64,000 nt of DNA from CAYQTO01 sp964420455 (GCA_964420455.1 CAYQTO010000002.1:14745-78744), one strand, 5' to 3'. Positions 35,258 to 45,092 are shown, counted from the first letter of the stretch. Program-made: numbers and translations. The notes: generated by a model from the letters alone, not told the origin.

Positions 35258-37156
35258 ATGAACGAAAGTCGATTCGAGGTGATTGTGGTGGGTGGCGGGC
35301 ACGCCGGAATCGAGGCGGCGCACGCCTCGGCACGGTTGGGGGTGCGGACGATGCTGCTGACGATGGACGTGGCGGCGCTGGGGCGGATGTCCTGCAATCC
35401 GGCGATCGGAGGGTTGGGAAAGGGCCACGTGGTACGGGAGATCGATGCGCTGGGGGGGGTGCAGGCGCTGGCGACGGACGCGGCGGGGATCCAGTTCCGG
35501 GTGCTGAACCGGCGCAAGGGCCCGGCGGTGCAGGCGCCGCGGGTCCAGTGCGACAAGGACGCCTATTCGGCCTGGATGGGGCGGTTCCTCGGGGGCGTGG
35601 AGAACCTGGTCGTGGCGGCCGGGGAAGCATCGGAAATCCTCACGGAAGACGACGCGATCTCGGGCCTGGTGCTCGACGATGGGAGCCGCCTCCAGTGCCG
35701 GGCGCTGGTGCTGACGACCGGGACGTTTCTCGACAGCGTGATGCACTGCGGGTTGGAACAGACGGAAGGTGGCCGCGTGGGGGAACGGTCGGCGAACCGG
35801 TTGTCGCGGTCGTTCCTGGCGCTGGGGCTCGAAACAGGGCGGCTGAAGACGGGGACCCCTTGCCGGCTCTGGCGCGACTCGATCGACTTCTCCAGGTGCG
35901 AGCTACAGCCAGGCGACGATCCGCCACCGCCGGTCAGCTTTCGAACAAAAAGACTCGATGTCGAGCAGATGCCCTGCTTCCTCACGCGGACGACCGCCGA
36001 GACTCACGACATCATCCGGGCGAACATCGATCGATCGCCGATGTTCCTCGGGCGAATCTCGGGGGTGGGGCCCCGCTACTGCCCCAGCATTGAGGACAAG
36101 GTCGTGAGGTTCGAGGACAAGGAATCGCACCACGTGTTCCTCGAGCCGGAGACACGGCGTGGCGACACGATCTACCCGAACGGGGTGTCGACGAGCCTTC
36201 CGGCGGATGTGCAGGAGGCGTTCATCCGGTCGATCCCGGGGCTCGAGCGGGCGGAGTTCGCCCGCCATGGGTACGCCGTGGAATACACGTATATCCCGCC
36301 GCGCCAGTTGAAACACACGCTCGAGGCGAAGGATGTGTCGGGGCTGTACCTGGCGGGGCAGATCAACGGGACGTCGGGTTACGAGGAAGCGGCGGGCCAG
36401 GGACTGGTGGCGGGGGTAAACGCGGCGCTGGCGGTCCGCGGCGAGCCCCCGTTCGTCCTCCGCCGCGACGAGGCCTACATCGGCGTGATGATCGACGACC
36501 TCCTGACGAAGGACCACCGCGAGCCGTATCGCCTGTTCACGAGCCGGGCGGAGTACCGGTTGCTGCTGCGTTCGGACAACACGGACCTGCGACTGGTGGG
36601 TCATGCGGAGCGGCTGGGGATGTTGCCGGCGGAGGTGGCGGACCGGGCGCGGGCGCTGGCGGAGGGGGTCGAAGCCGCGGCGGGGCGGCTGCGGGGGACG
36701 GCGCTACGGTCGTCGGAGGTCGACTGGGAGGTGGCCGCGGAGAAGGGCGCCCCGCGGCCGGCCAAGGCGCAGACCCTTGCCCAGTACCTTGCCCGGCCGG
36801 ATGTGACGATGGAGGCCTTCCGGGGGGTTTTTCCCGCTGCGATCGAGCCGCCCCCCGCCGACGCAGCCCGGTTCTGGGAACTGCTCGAAAACGAGATCAA
36901 GTACGAGGGGTATCTTCAGAAGCAGATGGCGCTGGTGGAGCGGACGCGGCGTGCGGAGGAGACGCGGCTGCCCGCGGGGATGGACTACGGCGGGGTGGTG
37001 GGGCTGCGCAACGAGGCGCGGACGGTCCTGGAGAAGTTCCGGCCGGACACCCTGGGGGCGGCGGGGCGGCTGGCGGGGGTCAATCCGGCGGATGTGTCGG
37101 TGCTGATGATCGAGCTCAAGCGTCGGGAGCGGGCGGGAGCCGCCGGTCCTGCCTGA
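35258..37156 (+). CDS. mnmG: tRNA uridine-5-carboxymethylaminomethyl(34) synthesis protein MnmG
   Basis: A 632-residue FAD enzyme that, with MnmE, installs the cmnm5 group on the wobble uridine of several tRNAs. Start at 35258 (MNESRFEVIVVGGGHAGIEAA), preceded by GGAG; the frame extends upstream without family sequence. Visible: the FAD-binding GGGHAG motif, SCNPAIGGLGKGH, RYCPSIEDKVVRF, YIPPRQLKHTLE, QINGTSGYEEAAGQG, and SRAEYRLLLRSDNTDLRL, then a helical C-terminal domain for MnmE contact. Length is normal. Neither mnmE nor rsmG is adjacent; a membrane-protein gene follows after 60 bases. Confidence 0.97.
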   Translation: MNESRFEVIVVGGGHAGIEAAHASARLGVRTMLLTMDVAALGRMSCNPAIGGLGKGHVVREIDALGGVQALATDAAGIQFRVLNRRKGPAVQAPRVQCDKDAYSAWMGRFLGGVENLVVAAGEASEILTEDDAISGLVLDDGSRLQCRALVLTTGTFLDSVMHCGLEQTEGGRVGERSANRLSRSFLALGLETGRLKTGTPCRLWRDSIDFSRCELQPGDDPPPPVSFRTKRLDVEQMPCFLTRTTAETHDIIRANIDRSPMFLGRISGVGPRYCPSIEDKVVRFEDKESHHVFLEPETRRGDTIYPNGVSTSLPADVQEAFIRSIPGLERAEFARHGYAVEYTYIPPRQLKHTLEAKDVSGLYLAGQINGTSGYEEAAGQGLVAGVNAALAVRGEPPFVLRRDEAYIGVMIDDLLTKDHREPYRLFTSRAEYRLLLRSDNTDLRLVGHAERLGMLPAEVADRARALAEGVEAAAGRLRGTALRSSEVDWEVAAEKGAPRPAKAQTLAQYLARPDVTMEAFRGVFPAAIEPPPADAARFWELLENEIKYEGYLQKQMALVERTRRAEETRLPAGMDYGGVVGLRNEARTVLEKFRPDTLGAAGRLAGVNPADVSVLMIELKRRERAGAAGPA

Positions 37157-37216
37157 AATCAGGTTGCTCTTGGCTGAACGATTGGCCAAATTTGGGAAAA
37201 CTCCCGGACTCCCGAA

Positions 37217-37678
37217 TTGGATGTGCCCGCCGTGCTTTCGAGGTATCGCGATTACGACGAGACTCTGGTGATCCTTCGGGAGGAGGAGCGGCCGTGGGGT
37301 TTCCTGCTGCACGCGCTGGCGTGGGTGCCGGTTTGGGGATTCGTCGTGAGCATGCTGCTCTGGGTGTATTACCGGCACCGCAGCCGCGAAATGGTGTTCC
37401 ACATCCAACAGGCGATCCAGTTGCAGATCACGGTGCTGGTGCCGGTCCTGTTGTGGATTGTGGGCTCCATCCTGTCGGAGGTGGTGAAGGGAGTCAGTCC
37501 GGCGGTGGGCCTTGCGCTGGCGACGGCGAATGACTTCCTGGCGGTGAGCCTGCTGACGCTGATGGCAGCCGTGGCGGTTGTGGGGGGCGGCTTGGTCTAT
37601 CTTGGAAAAGGCTTTCTGTACCCGGTGATCGGGCGACGGGTACTGGAAGGAACCCTACGGAAATACACGGAGGATTAA
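37217..37678 (+). CDS. Small DUF4870-like membrane protein
   Basis: About 153 residues with three membrane helices (WGFLLHALAWVPVWGFVVSMLLW; ITVLVPVLLWIVGSIL; LLTLMAAVAVVGGGLVYL) and a conserved-looking cytoplasmic loop YYRHRSREMVFHIQQAIQLQI. That loop resembles the R-S-x-x-V-x-x-H-x-x-Q-A motif of DUF4870/Tic20-like proteins, whose function is unknown. The start is uncertain: TTG at 37217 gives MDVPAVL, and GTG at 37223 is an alternative. The following gene begins four bases after its stop, so the two are probably co-translated. Confidence 0.7.
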   Translation: MDVPAVLSRYRDYDETLVILREEERPWGFLLHALAWVPVWGFVVSMLLWVYYRHRSREMVFHIQQAIQLQITVLVPVLLWIVGSILSEVVKGVSPAVGLALATANDFLAVSLLTLMAAVAVVGGGLVYLGKGFLYPVIGRRVLEGTLRKYTED

Positions 37679-37682
37679 GTCC

Positions 37683-38726
37683 ATGGCCGATCAAGCCGCA
37701 ACCGCGCAGCAGGAGGCCGCCGTCTCGGCGGTGATGGCGTATATCAATGACTACCTGGACATGCGTTTCCAGCAGGCCCGGCGCGTAAACCCGACCATCG
37801 AGCAGGTCTGGCCGGACACTGTCTGGCAGCAGAAGGACATCCTGCGGATTTGCATCTCGGGGACGAAGGCGTTCGGTCCGGACCGCTACCACGTGGCGGA
37901 GTTGCTGCTCGCCGACGATTCCCGCAAGCGGGCGGAACTCTTCAGCCCGAAGAGCCAGAACTGCCTCCAGGGCGAGATCATCGAGGAGAAGGAGTCGGAC
38001 GCGCAGCGCACCCGCGGCCAGATGGAGATCCACGACGCGCGGTCGACGATGCGTGTCGTCGCGCCCCAGTTCGAGGGCATCATCACGCTGATCCAGACGT
38101 ATATCTGGTGGGACCTTCCGGACGCGGCCCGTCTGGCGCGGTTCGACCGCAAGGTGGGCCTGCTCCAGCGGCTGAAGGCGGAGGACTACACAGACGACCT
38201 CAAGAAGCATTACATGATGGCCATGGGCTTGGAGACGCCGCCGAAGCTCGAGCAGGCGCGCGAGTTCGAGACGAAGGCCCTCGCCGAGACGATCAATTCC
38301 TTCCGCCACGCCCGGGTGGAGGAATCCGGCTACCAGGCGATCATTGCCCACGAGAAGACACCCGGCGACAACGCGGACCGTTTGATCGAGGCCACCGGCA
38401 GCCAGATCGCCACCCTCCGGGGCCTCCAGAACGGCTCCACGCTAGACGAGTCCATGACCGAGCAGTTCGCCAAGGCGATGCATTGCGACCCGCAAATGGT
38501 GACGAACGAGAAGGCGATCACCTTCCTGGAGAACACGATTGCGGCAAACCGCAAGCGCCTGCGTCTGGTGCTCGAAGGGGGCGGCAGCGGCGAGCCCTAC
38601 AACTACAAGCGCCGCCAGCTGGAAAACCTCCGAAAGCGCTTCGAGGAAGTGGTTGCGGACGACGCCGACGCCTTCGCAACACTGGGTCAACCGCGCCCCA
38701 CCCGCGACATCGTGGAGAAAGTCTGA
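37683..38726 (+). CDS. Protein of unknown function
   Basis: A 347-residue soluble protein, highly charged and largely alpha-helical with no signal peptide. Trp-rich segments occur early (VWPDTVWQQKDI, TYIWWDLP), and a long helical C-terminal half (LENTIAANRKRLRLVLEGG, NYKRRQLENLRKRFEEVV) suggests a coiled coil. I do not recognise a family. The ATG at 37683 has GGAGG within the end of the upstream gene. It is linked to the DUF4870-like membrane protein by four bases, so a membrane-associated complex is a reasonable guess, no more. Confidence 0.68.
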   Translation: MADQAATAQQEAAVSAVMAYINDYLDMRFQQARRVNPTIEQVWPDTVWQQKDILRICISGTKAFGPDRYHVAELLLADDSRKRAELFSPKSQNCLQGEIIEEKESDAQRTRGQMEIHDARSTMRVVAPQFEGIITLIQTYIWWDLPDAARLARFDRKVGLLQRLKAEDYTDDLKKHYMMAMGLETPPKLEQAREFETKALAETINSFRHARVEESGYQAIIAHEKTPGDNADRLIEATGSQIATLRGLQNGSTLDESMTEQFAKAMHCDPQMVTNEKAITFLENTIAANRKRLRLVLEGGGSGEPYNYKRRQLENLRKRFEEVVADDADAFATLGQPRPTRDIVEKV

Positions 38727-38748
38727 ACCCACTCGCAAGGTGCCCCTC

Positions 38749-39756
38749 ATGCATCGATCGCCAACATGGAGCGCGCTCGCCGCGCTCCTTCTTCTTGTAC
38801 CGCTCCTCCTTCCCGCCCAACGGACAGAGACAACCTATGTCCCGAATCTCGAATTGATTTCCCACCTCGACGAGACCCGCTACGACGGACCCTCCCGCGC
38901 CGCCGCCGCGGTCACCCTCTCCGGCGTCGACGAACGCGAGACCCGCTACAATCCCAAGGGGACCCTTTCGACCTCGGCCGTGGGGCTCGTGAGCCTGCGC
39001 CGCGACGCGGCGGACTATCCGGCGTTCCTCCTCGGGCTCCAGGACGCCGCCATCGCCTCCTCCGGGTCGCCGCTCAACGTCGCACCGCTGTCAGCCGATA
39101 CGCCGCAGGAGCAGGTCGATCTCCTCGCCGCCCGCGGCGTCTCCACCTTCCTCGTCGATTCGCCCCACCCGATGGAGGCCGAGGCCCTGATCCAGCGCAA
39201 CCGCGAGGGGGGCCGCACGATGGTCCTCATTGCCCAGGCGCTCCCCCGCGGGTTCTTTCCCCCTCTGGTGGTCGACACGCCGATCCTTCATGCCGAGCGC
39301 GCCGGCGAGGAATCGATCCGCCTCGTCGGCAACAACCCGGTCACCATCGCGTATATCTACGAGAACTACCCGGAGGAACTGCCGACGGAGGACCTCGGGG
39401 GGGCGATCCTGCGCGCGTTCCGCCGGCCCTTCGACAATGTGGCGCCGGAGATCAACCTGGAGGCGTTCGACCCCGCTCGCCATCTCGATCCCGGCAATCC
39501 GCCGGCGGTGGTGGTGGCGCTGACGGCGGAGGACTCGGCCCGCCACGCGCTCACCCTTCGCGAGCGCTTCCCCGATTCGCGGCTCGTGCTCGTTGGCGAA
39601 AGCCCGGAGGTGCTCGCCGCGTGCGAGCGGGGCGACATCGATGTGCGCGTTCGGCCCGACTATGCACGGCTCCTCGCCTTCGCCATGAGCGAGGCCCGCG
39701 AGAAGTCTCCCGTCCCCCTCGTGCTCCACGGCACGGCGGACCGCCTCATCTGGTAA
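38749..39756 (+). CDS. Exported protein of unknown function
   Basis: A 335-residue protein with a signal peptide (MHRSPTWSALAALLLLVPLLLPAQ) from the ATG at 38749. The mature part has an alternating alpha/beta pattern (ISTFLVDSPHPMEAEALIQRN-type units, VVDTPILHAERAG, LVLVGESPEVLAACERGDID), which would fit a periplasmic-binding-protein-like or TIM-like fold. It is not close enough to any family I know to name. Repeated use of AARGVSTFLVDSP and ERGDIDVRV recalls a substrate-binding pocket layout; this is inference. It follows the unknown 347-residue gene by 22 bases. Confidence 0.65.
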   Translation: MHRSPTWSALAALLLLVPLLLPAQRTETTYVPNLELISHLDETRYDGPSRAAAAVTLSGVDERETRYNPKGTLSTSAVGLVSLRRDAADYPAFLLGLQDAAIASSGSPLNVAPLSADTPQEQVDLLAARGVSTFLVDSPHPMEAEALIQRNREGGRTMVLIAQALPRGFFPPLVVDTPILHAERAGEESIRLVGNNPVTIAYIYENYPEELPTEDLGGAILRAFRRPFDNVAPEINLEAFDPARHLDPGNPPAVVVALTAEDSARHALTLRERFPDSRLVLVGESPEVLAACERGDIDVRVRPDYARLLAFAMSEAREKSPVPLVLHGTADRLIW

Positions 39757-39813
39757 TTCCAGCCCCGGTGGCTGCGATCACTCACCCCCATCCGAAAAGG
39801 ACCCGCACCGACC

Positions 39814-41223
39814 ATGAGTGAGAAGTTCCGCATCGAGAAGGATTCGCTCGGCGACGTCCAAATCCCCGACGGCGCGTACTGGGGCACCACCACCCAACGC
39901 GCCGTCCACGTCTATCCCATCAGTGGGCTGCGCCAGCATCCCAAGTTCATCGACGCCTATGTGATGCTCAAGATGGCGGCGGCCAGGGCGAACAAGAAGG
40001 GCAAGGCGCTCCCCGCAAAGGTCGCCGACGCCATCGTCAAGGCCGGCCAGGAAATCCTCAAGGGTGACCTTCGCGACCAGTTCGTCGTCGACGTCTTTCA
40101 GATGGGCGCCGGCACCTCCTTCCACATGAACGTGAACGAGGTGCTCGCCAACCGCGCGAACGAACTCCTTGGCGGCACCCTTGGCAACTACGAGCACGTG
40201 AACCCGAACAACCACGTGAACTTCGGCCAGTCGACCAACGACACGTTCCCGACGACGATCCGGCTCGCGTGCCTCCTGATGCTGCGCGATCACCTTCACA
40301 AGCCGCTCGTGGACCTGGAGAACGCCCTGAAGAAGAAGGGCCAGGAGTTCGACAAGGTCCTCAAGAGCGCACGGACGCACCTCCAGGACGCGGTGCCCAT
40401 CCGCCTTGGCCAGGAATTCACCGCCTACGCGGAGGCGATCAACCGATGCCACAAGTTCATCGGCAAGGCGCGCGACAGCGTCTGCGAACTCGGCATCGGG
40501 GGCAGCGCCGCGGGTACCGGCCTGAACACCGCGCCCGGTTACCGCGAGAACATCCTCGAGGAACTCAGGAAGCTCACGAAGATCGACGACCTGCGCCTTG
40601 CCGCCGACATGCGCGAGGCCATGCAGAGCCAGCGCCCCATCGCCGAGCTCAGCGCCGCACTCCGCAATCTCGCCCTCGAAATCAGCCGCATCAACAACGA
40701 CCTGCGCCTGCTCTCCTCCGGCCCGACCACCGGCCTCGCCGAAATCGAACTCCCCCCCGTCGCCCCCGGCTCCTCCATCATGCCCGGCAAGATCAACCCC
40801 TCCATTCCCGAGATGTGCAACATGGTCTGCTTCGAGGTGATCGGCAACGACACCTCCGTCAGCTGGGCCGTCGGCGCCGGCCAGCTCGAACTCAACGTCA
40901 TGATGCCCCTCATGGCCCACAAGATGAACACCAGCATCCACGTCCTCGGCAGCATGATCACCCAGATGACCAACCTCTGCATCAAGGGCATCAAGGTGAA
41001 CAGGGACCGGTGCCAGATGTACGTGGAAAGCAGCGTGGCGATCGCGACGGCCCTCAACCCGTACATCGGCTACAAGGCCGCGGCCGACGTGGTGAAGGTC
41101 GCCGTGGCGGAGAACAAGACGGTGATCCAGGTCGTGCGCGAGAAGGAGCTCCTCACCGAGGCCCAGATCGCCGAGATCATGGACCCGATCAAGATGACCG
41201 AGCCCGGAGTTGCGGGAAAGTAA
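39814..41223 (+). CDS. aspA: Aspartate ammonia-lyase (alternatively class II fumarase)
   Basis: A 469-residue member of the fumarase/aspartase superfamily, cytosolic homotetramers that eliminate ammonia or water to form fumarate. The signature GSSIMPGKINPSIPE is present with its catalytic Ser. I prefer aspartase because of FQMGAGTSFHMNVNEVLANRA and YEHVNPNNHVNFGQSTND, where fumarases read TGSGTQTNMNxNEVxANRA and xNRSQSSND. The GGSAAGTGLNTAPGY loop is closer to fumarase, so assignment is not final. Length is normal for both. It has its own terminator at 41252 and a short leader after the unknown exported protein. Confidence 0.85.
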   Translation: MSEKFRIEKDSLGDVQIPDGAYWGTTTQRAVHVYPISGLRQHPKFIDAYVMLKMAAARANKKGKALPAKVADAIVKAGQEILKGDLRDQFVVDVFQMGAGTSFHMNVNEVLANRANELLGGTLGNYEHVNPNNHVNFGQSTNDTFPTTIRLACLLMLRDHLHKPLVDLENALKKKGQEFDKVLKSARTHLQDAVPIRLGQEFTAYAEAINRCHKFIGKARDSVCELGIGGSAAGTGLNTAPGYRENILEELRKLTKIDDLRLAADMREAMQSQRPIAELSAALRNLALEISRINNDLRLLSSGPTTGLAEIELPPVAPGSSIMPGKINPSIPEMCNMVCFEVIGNDTSVSWAVGAGQLELNVMMPLMAHKMNTSIHVLGSMITQMTNLCIKGIKVNRDRCQMYVESSVAIATALNPYIGYKAAADVVKVAVAENKTVIQVVREKELLTEAQIAEIMDPIKMTEPGVAGK

Positions 41224-41251
41224 CCCGGCACCACGACGGAGGAAACGCGCC

Positions 41252-41286
41252 GGGGAGGGCCCATGGGCCCTCCCCAGTTTTTTTTT
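41252..41286 (+). terminator. Rho-independent terminator after aspartase/fumarase gene
   Basis: Stem GGGGAGGGCC pairing with GGCCCTCCCC at 41266-41275, loop CATG, followed by AG and a run of nine T. It lies 29 bases after the stop codon. Confidence 0.93.
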
Positions 41287-41379
41287 CGCGGCAATTCTCG
41301 AAGGAACAAGCGTCTGTCTTTATAGACGATTCTTCCTGGCAATCGGCGAGCGCAAGGGGTCCGGGCGCGCCTGGCTCCT

Positions 41380-42873
41380 TCAATACACCGTCCAGCCGAG
41401 GGGATCGGTGGCAGGCGTCGGGTCGACGACGGTCTTCTCCGACTCGTTCCCCAGCCGGTCCACCGCCGTGACGACCACCCCCTCGACGCTGCCCGAGATC
41501 ACCCGCTGGGTGGAGGCCGCGTTGAGGATCACATACTCCCAGGCGCTGTTGCGGTATTGATAGAAGACATAGTTGCGGACGTCGGCGGGGTCCACCGGGG
41601 TCCACTGGACCAGGTTGTCGGTGATGGTGACGTCGGGCGGGGCGGGGGCGACGTCGTCGAGCCAAGGCATCGGGGGCCGGAGGGCCTGCTGGCTGTAGGG
41701 CCCGTTCATGAGCAGCGTGCGCTGCCCGTCGATGTTATTCTGGAGCCACTCCATGCGAAAGTGCACGTTGCCGGTGGCGCCGCTGCGGGCTTGGGTTTCC
41801 TCGACCTGGCGGACGATTTCCTCCGGGGGCCAGTTGGTGGAGCCGGAGGTCTTGTAGTTGGCCAGCCCGGGCCAGATCTCCCGGTCCTGCACGTTTTCGG
41901 AAATCCACCAGTCCATGAGGGCCGTATAGCTTTGGGCGGGGGGATCGATCTCCCAGTAGATTTGCGGCGTCAGGTAATCGAGCCAGCCCTCGCGGAGCCA
42001 GAGGCGCGAGTCGGCGTAGAGAGAGGCGTAGGCGTCGAAGCCCGCAATGCCCGGCGGGTTGCCCGGTCGCCAGATGCCAAAGGGGCTGATGCCGAACTGG
42101 ACGTGGTCCTTCTCGGCGCGTATATCGTTATAGACGTCGCGGATGAAGGTATTGACCGAGTCGCGGCGCCAGTCCGCCTTGTCGAGGGTGCCACCTCCAT
42201 TGAGGTAGGCCTGGTAGGTGCCCGCATCGGGGAACTCCTCCGATGTGGGATACGGATAGAAATAGTCGTCGAAATGGACGCCATCGACGTCGTAGCGCGA
42301 GACGACGTCCATGATGACGGAGCGGGAGTAATCCTGGACCTCCGGATCGCCGGGGTTGAGCCACTTGTATCCGCCGTAGTCGACCACGAGGTCCGGGTTG
42401 GTGCGGCTGACGTGGGTGGAGTGGAAGCTGGAGCCGGAGCTGACGCCGGCGCGGTAGGGGTTGAACCAGGCGTGGACCTCCATACCCCGGGCGTGGGCGA
42501 GGTCGAGGACCTCCTGGAGGGGGTCCCACGCGGGGCTGGGGGCCGTGCCCTGCGACCCCGTGAGGTACCGCGACCAGGGCTCTATGGTGGAGGGGTACAT
42601 GGCATCGCATTCCGACCGGACCTGGAACACGAGGGCGTTGAGGCGCATGGAGGCGGCGGTGGAGACGATCGCCTGGAGCTCGGCGCGGGCCTGGCTCGTG
42701 GTGAGCGAGGACCGTGAGGGCCAATCGAGATTGACGACGGTGGCCACCCAGGCGGCGCGGAACTCCCGCGGCACCAGGTCGTCGGGCGGCGGAGCGGGGG
42801 GCGTGCCGGCCGTTGCGCCCGCCGCCGCCAGCAGGCACGCGCCCGCCACGATTCCTCTCATCCCCATGTTCAT
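41380..42873 (-). CDS. Secreted glycoside-hydrolase-like protein (GHL10 family)
   Basis: A 497-residue exported protein. The start at 42873 (MNMGMRGIVAGACLLAAAGATAG) gives a signal peptide and has AAGGGA upstream; the longer frame is Arg-rich shadow. The catalytic-like TIM barrel (about 35-390) matches GHL10/DUF187: EFRAAWVATVVNLDWPS, NALVFQVRSECDAMYPS, EVHAWFNPYR, YDVDGVHFDDYFYPYP, FGISPFGIWRP, LDYLTPQIYWE. The acidic residues in VDGVHFDDY and the Glu in QIYWE are the likely active-site region. A fibronectin-III-like domain follows (about 400-490). Possibly acts on peptidoglycan or surface glycans. It shares the strand with the upstream GT-C protein, 89 bases away. Confidence 0.88.
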   Translation of the reverse strand: MNMGMRGIVAGACLLAAAGATAGTPPAPPPDDLVPREFRAAWVATVVNLDWPSRSSLTTSQARAELQAIVSTAASMRLNALVFQVRSECDAMYPSTIEPWSRYLTGSQGTAPSPAWDPLQEVLDLAHARGMEVHAWFNPYRAGVSSGSSFHSTHVSRTNPDLVVDYGGYKWLNPGDPEVQDYSRSVIMDVVSRYDVDGVHFDDYFYPYPTSEEFPDAGTYQAYLNGGGTLDKADWRRDSVNTFIRDVYNDIRAEKDHVQFGISPFGIWRPGNPPGIAGFDAYASLYADSRLWLREGWLDYLTPQIYWEIDPPAQSYTALMDWWISENVQDREIWPGLANYKTSGSTNWPPEEIVRQVEETQARSGATGNVHFRMEWLQNNIDGQRTLLMNGPYSQQALRPPMPWLDDVAPAPPDVTITDNLVQWTPVDPADVRNYVFYQYRNSAWEYVILNAASTQRVISGSVEGVVVTAVDRLGNESEKTVVDPTPATDPLGWTVY

Positions 42874-42962
42874 CGTTTTGTTTCCCTTGGAAAAATCGGG
42901 GTCCTCCCCCGGAGCAACGAGGGCACCCGATTGCCCACCGGGATTCAAACAAAAAGCGGAGT

Positions 42963-45092
42963 TCAGGGCGTGGGCGCCGCGAGCCAGTAGTGGGCACTGG
43001 TCCAGGCGCCGCGGTGGGGCTCGGGGGTGATTTCGATGGTCCAGGCGGTGCCGCCGGCCTCGTCGAAGATCGACCCGAGGTCGAGCCGCACGTCGCGGAC
43101 TGTCTCCGGCACCGGGACGGTGCGCTCCGCCCGGTAGCCGGTCGTGTTCGAGACGACGGCCACGCGGAGGCGCTCCGCCGCCGGTTCGGCGACGGGCGTT
43201 GCCGGGCGCCCGATCCGCATTACCAGCGTGGAGACACCGGCGGGAAAGGTGGCGGGGGCGAAGTGGAAGGCCTCGCCGCGGACGATGCGGGCGCCCTCCA
43301 CGGCGGCAAGGGTGCCGGTGGTGGACCCGTCGCTGATCTCGAGACGGACCGTTGGCGCGAGGGGTTGGGGCCACGCCCGGTGGTTGCCGTCATGGGGTCC
43401 GATGGCAAACGTATAGACGGCGGTGCGTTCCGAGGCGAGGTCGGCAACGTCCACCTCCAGGAGGGCGCGCTCGCCGGGGCTCCCGGGCCACCGGTCGCCC
43501 GCGTCCATTGCCCCCCAGTCCACCGGCGTCGCCTCCAGCACGATCCCCGACGTGATCGAGGTTCGCGGGATCGAGACGGACCACTCAGGCGCGAGACGGG
43601 GAAAGGCGGGGCTCCACCAGTTGGGATAACTGACGAGGAGGCGGGGACGCCGGTCGGCGGCAAGGCGGGACAGCGCCTCGAGCACCGCTCCCTCGCCATG
43701 GGGCGTGGCCCGGGTGAATTCCCCGCTGCCAAGCCCCACCAGGTCGTGCTTCAGCCCATTGGTGTAGTAGGCGAGGACACCGGCGTCGGTGATGGCGACG
43801 GGTTCGCGCTCGGCGGCGAGGGGAAACGTTGCCCGACGCAGCAGGTGGAAGATGTCCCGGCTGTTGCGGCCATGCTCCGCCGTCCAGAAGACGAGCGAGG
43901 GGAGGGACGCCACGAGGAGCGCGAGGCCGACGGCCTTCAGCGCGGTTTCCTCGTGTTGCTGGAAGAGCTGGCTCAGGCGCCACAGGCCAACGACCCCGAG
44001 GACCACGAGCAGCACCGTGTACGGGGCGAGGTAGCGTTGCTGGTGGATGAAGGGGAGGCCGCTGGCGGCGACGCTGGCGAGGCCAAGGAGCCAGGCGAGG
44101 ACGAGCAGGGTGCCGCCGGCGGGTCGGCCGTCGCGGCTTTCCCCCACCACCAGCATCCCCGCCCCAAACAGACCGGCCACCGCGAGGCCCGGCGCCAGGT
44201 AGGGGAGCGACGTGGTCCCCTTGAACGCCGCATAGGCGTCGTCCGGGACGAGGTTGGCGTGAAAGCGGACGATGCCGGCAAGGGTGTCACCCATGACCGC
44301 GAACCGGTCCGCCCAGCCATAATAGGGCGCGGAGGAGAGGCCCTTGATCGTGAGTCCGGCGGGACGCCAGTCGCCCGTCGCCACCCACAGGATCGCCAGC
44401 CAGCCACCCAGCATGAGGAAGCCGAGAAGAAAGAGCGGTGCGGGAATGGCGGGTGACTGGCGCCCGCGGCGGAGCGCCACCGCCAGCCCGGCGACGGCCA
44501 GCAGCACGCCCTCGGGCCGGACCAGCGGCAGGAGCGCCACCGCCGCGAGGGCCACCAGCCGCCCGTGGGGACGCCCCGCCTGCCACCAGGCATGGGCCCC
44601 CAGCACGCCCCCCAGCAGCAGCAGCGTATAGACGCCGGTCTCCATGCCCGAGAGAAAGTTCCACAGGAGGTGGCCGTTGGCGAGCACCAGGCCACCGGCG
44701 ATCGCCCCCGGCAGGCAGTGCGACAGGCGCTTGGTCAACTGGTAGGTCCAAACCGGCAGCAGCATCCATTGGAGGACACCAAAGGCGAAGGCCGCCGCGG
44801 CCCCCCGCACGCCGTCGAAGCCGAGCGCCAGCGCCGGGGAGAGCAGCAGGACGTAGAGCGGGCTGGTCATGCCGCCGGAGGGGGCGGCACCCTCCGTATA
44901 GACGAGGGGCGAGCCGGCCGCCAGTTGCCGAGCGTACTGGAGATGGATATACGAATCGTCGAGCGGGAGCATGAAGTGACCGCCGGCCAGATTCCAGGAC
45001 ACGGCGGCGACGACCACCGCCTGGACGAAGGCCACCAGCGCGAGGCCGACGAACCACTTGCGGTCGTCCGGATCTGTCTCGAAGGGGAACAC
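42963..45092 (-). CDS. GT-C-type multi-spanning membrane protein (glycosyltransferase-like)
   Basis: A 709-residue protein with about eleven membrane helices in its first 450 residues and a soluble beta-rich C-terminal domain. The first extracytoplasmic loop contains the acidic motif of GT-C enzymes (LPLDDSYIHLQYARQLA), used to hold metal and a polyprenyl-phosphate sugar donor. This supports transfer of a sugar to a lipid or protein outside the cytoplasmic membrane; donor and acceptor are unknown. Located upstream of the GHL10 protein on the same strand and divergent from the cysteine desulfurase pseudogene. It carries GTATAGAC three times (43411, 44626, 44896), each coding Val-Tyr-Thr, and a GGATATAC variant at 44945. 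Confidence 0.78.
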   Translation of the reverse strand: MFPFETDPDDRKWFVGLALVAFVQAVVVAAVSWNLAGGHFMLPLDDSYIHLQYARQLAAGSPLVYTEGAAPSGGMTSPLYVLLLSPALALGFDGVRGAAAAFAFGVLQWMLLPVWTYQLTKRLSHCLPGAIAGGLVLANGHLLWNFLSGMETGVYTLLLLGGVLGAHAWWQAGRPHGRLVALAAVALLPLVRPEGVLLAVAGLAVALRRGRQSPAIPAPLFLLGFLMLGGWLAILWVATGDWRPAGLTIKGLSSAPYYGWADRFAVMGDTLAGIVRFHANLVPDDAYAAFKGTTSLPYLAPGLAVAGLFGAGMLVVGESRDGRPAGGTLLVLAWLLGLASVAASGLPFIHQQRYLAPYTVLLVVLGVVGLWRLSQLFQQHEETALKAVGLALLVASLPSLVFWTAEHGRNSRDIFHLLRRATFPLAAEREPVAITDAGVLAYYTNGLKHDLVGLGSGEFTRATPHGEGAVLEALSRLAADRRPRLLVSYPNWWSPAFPRLAPEWSVSIPRTSITSGIVLEATPVDWGAMDAGDRWPGSPGERALLEVDVADLASERTAVYTFAIGPHDGNHRAWPQPLAPTVRLEISDGSTTGTLAAVEGARIVRGEAFHFAPATFPAGVSTLVMRIGRPATPVAEPAAERLRVAVVSNTTGYRAERTVPVPETVRDVRLDLGSIFDEAGGTAWTIEITPEPHRGAWTSAHYWLAAPTP

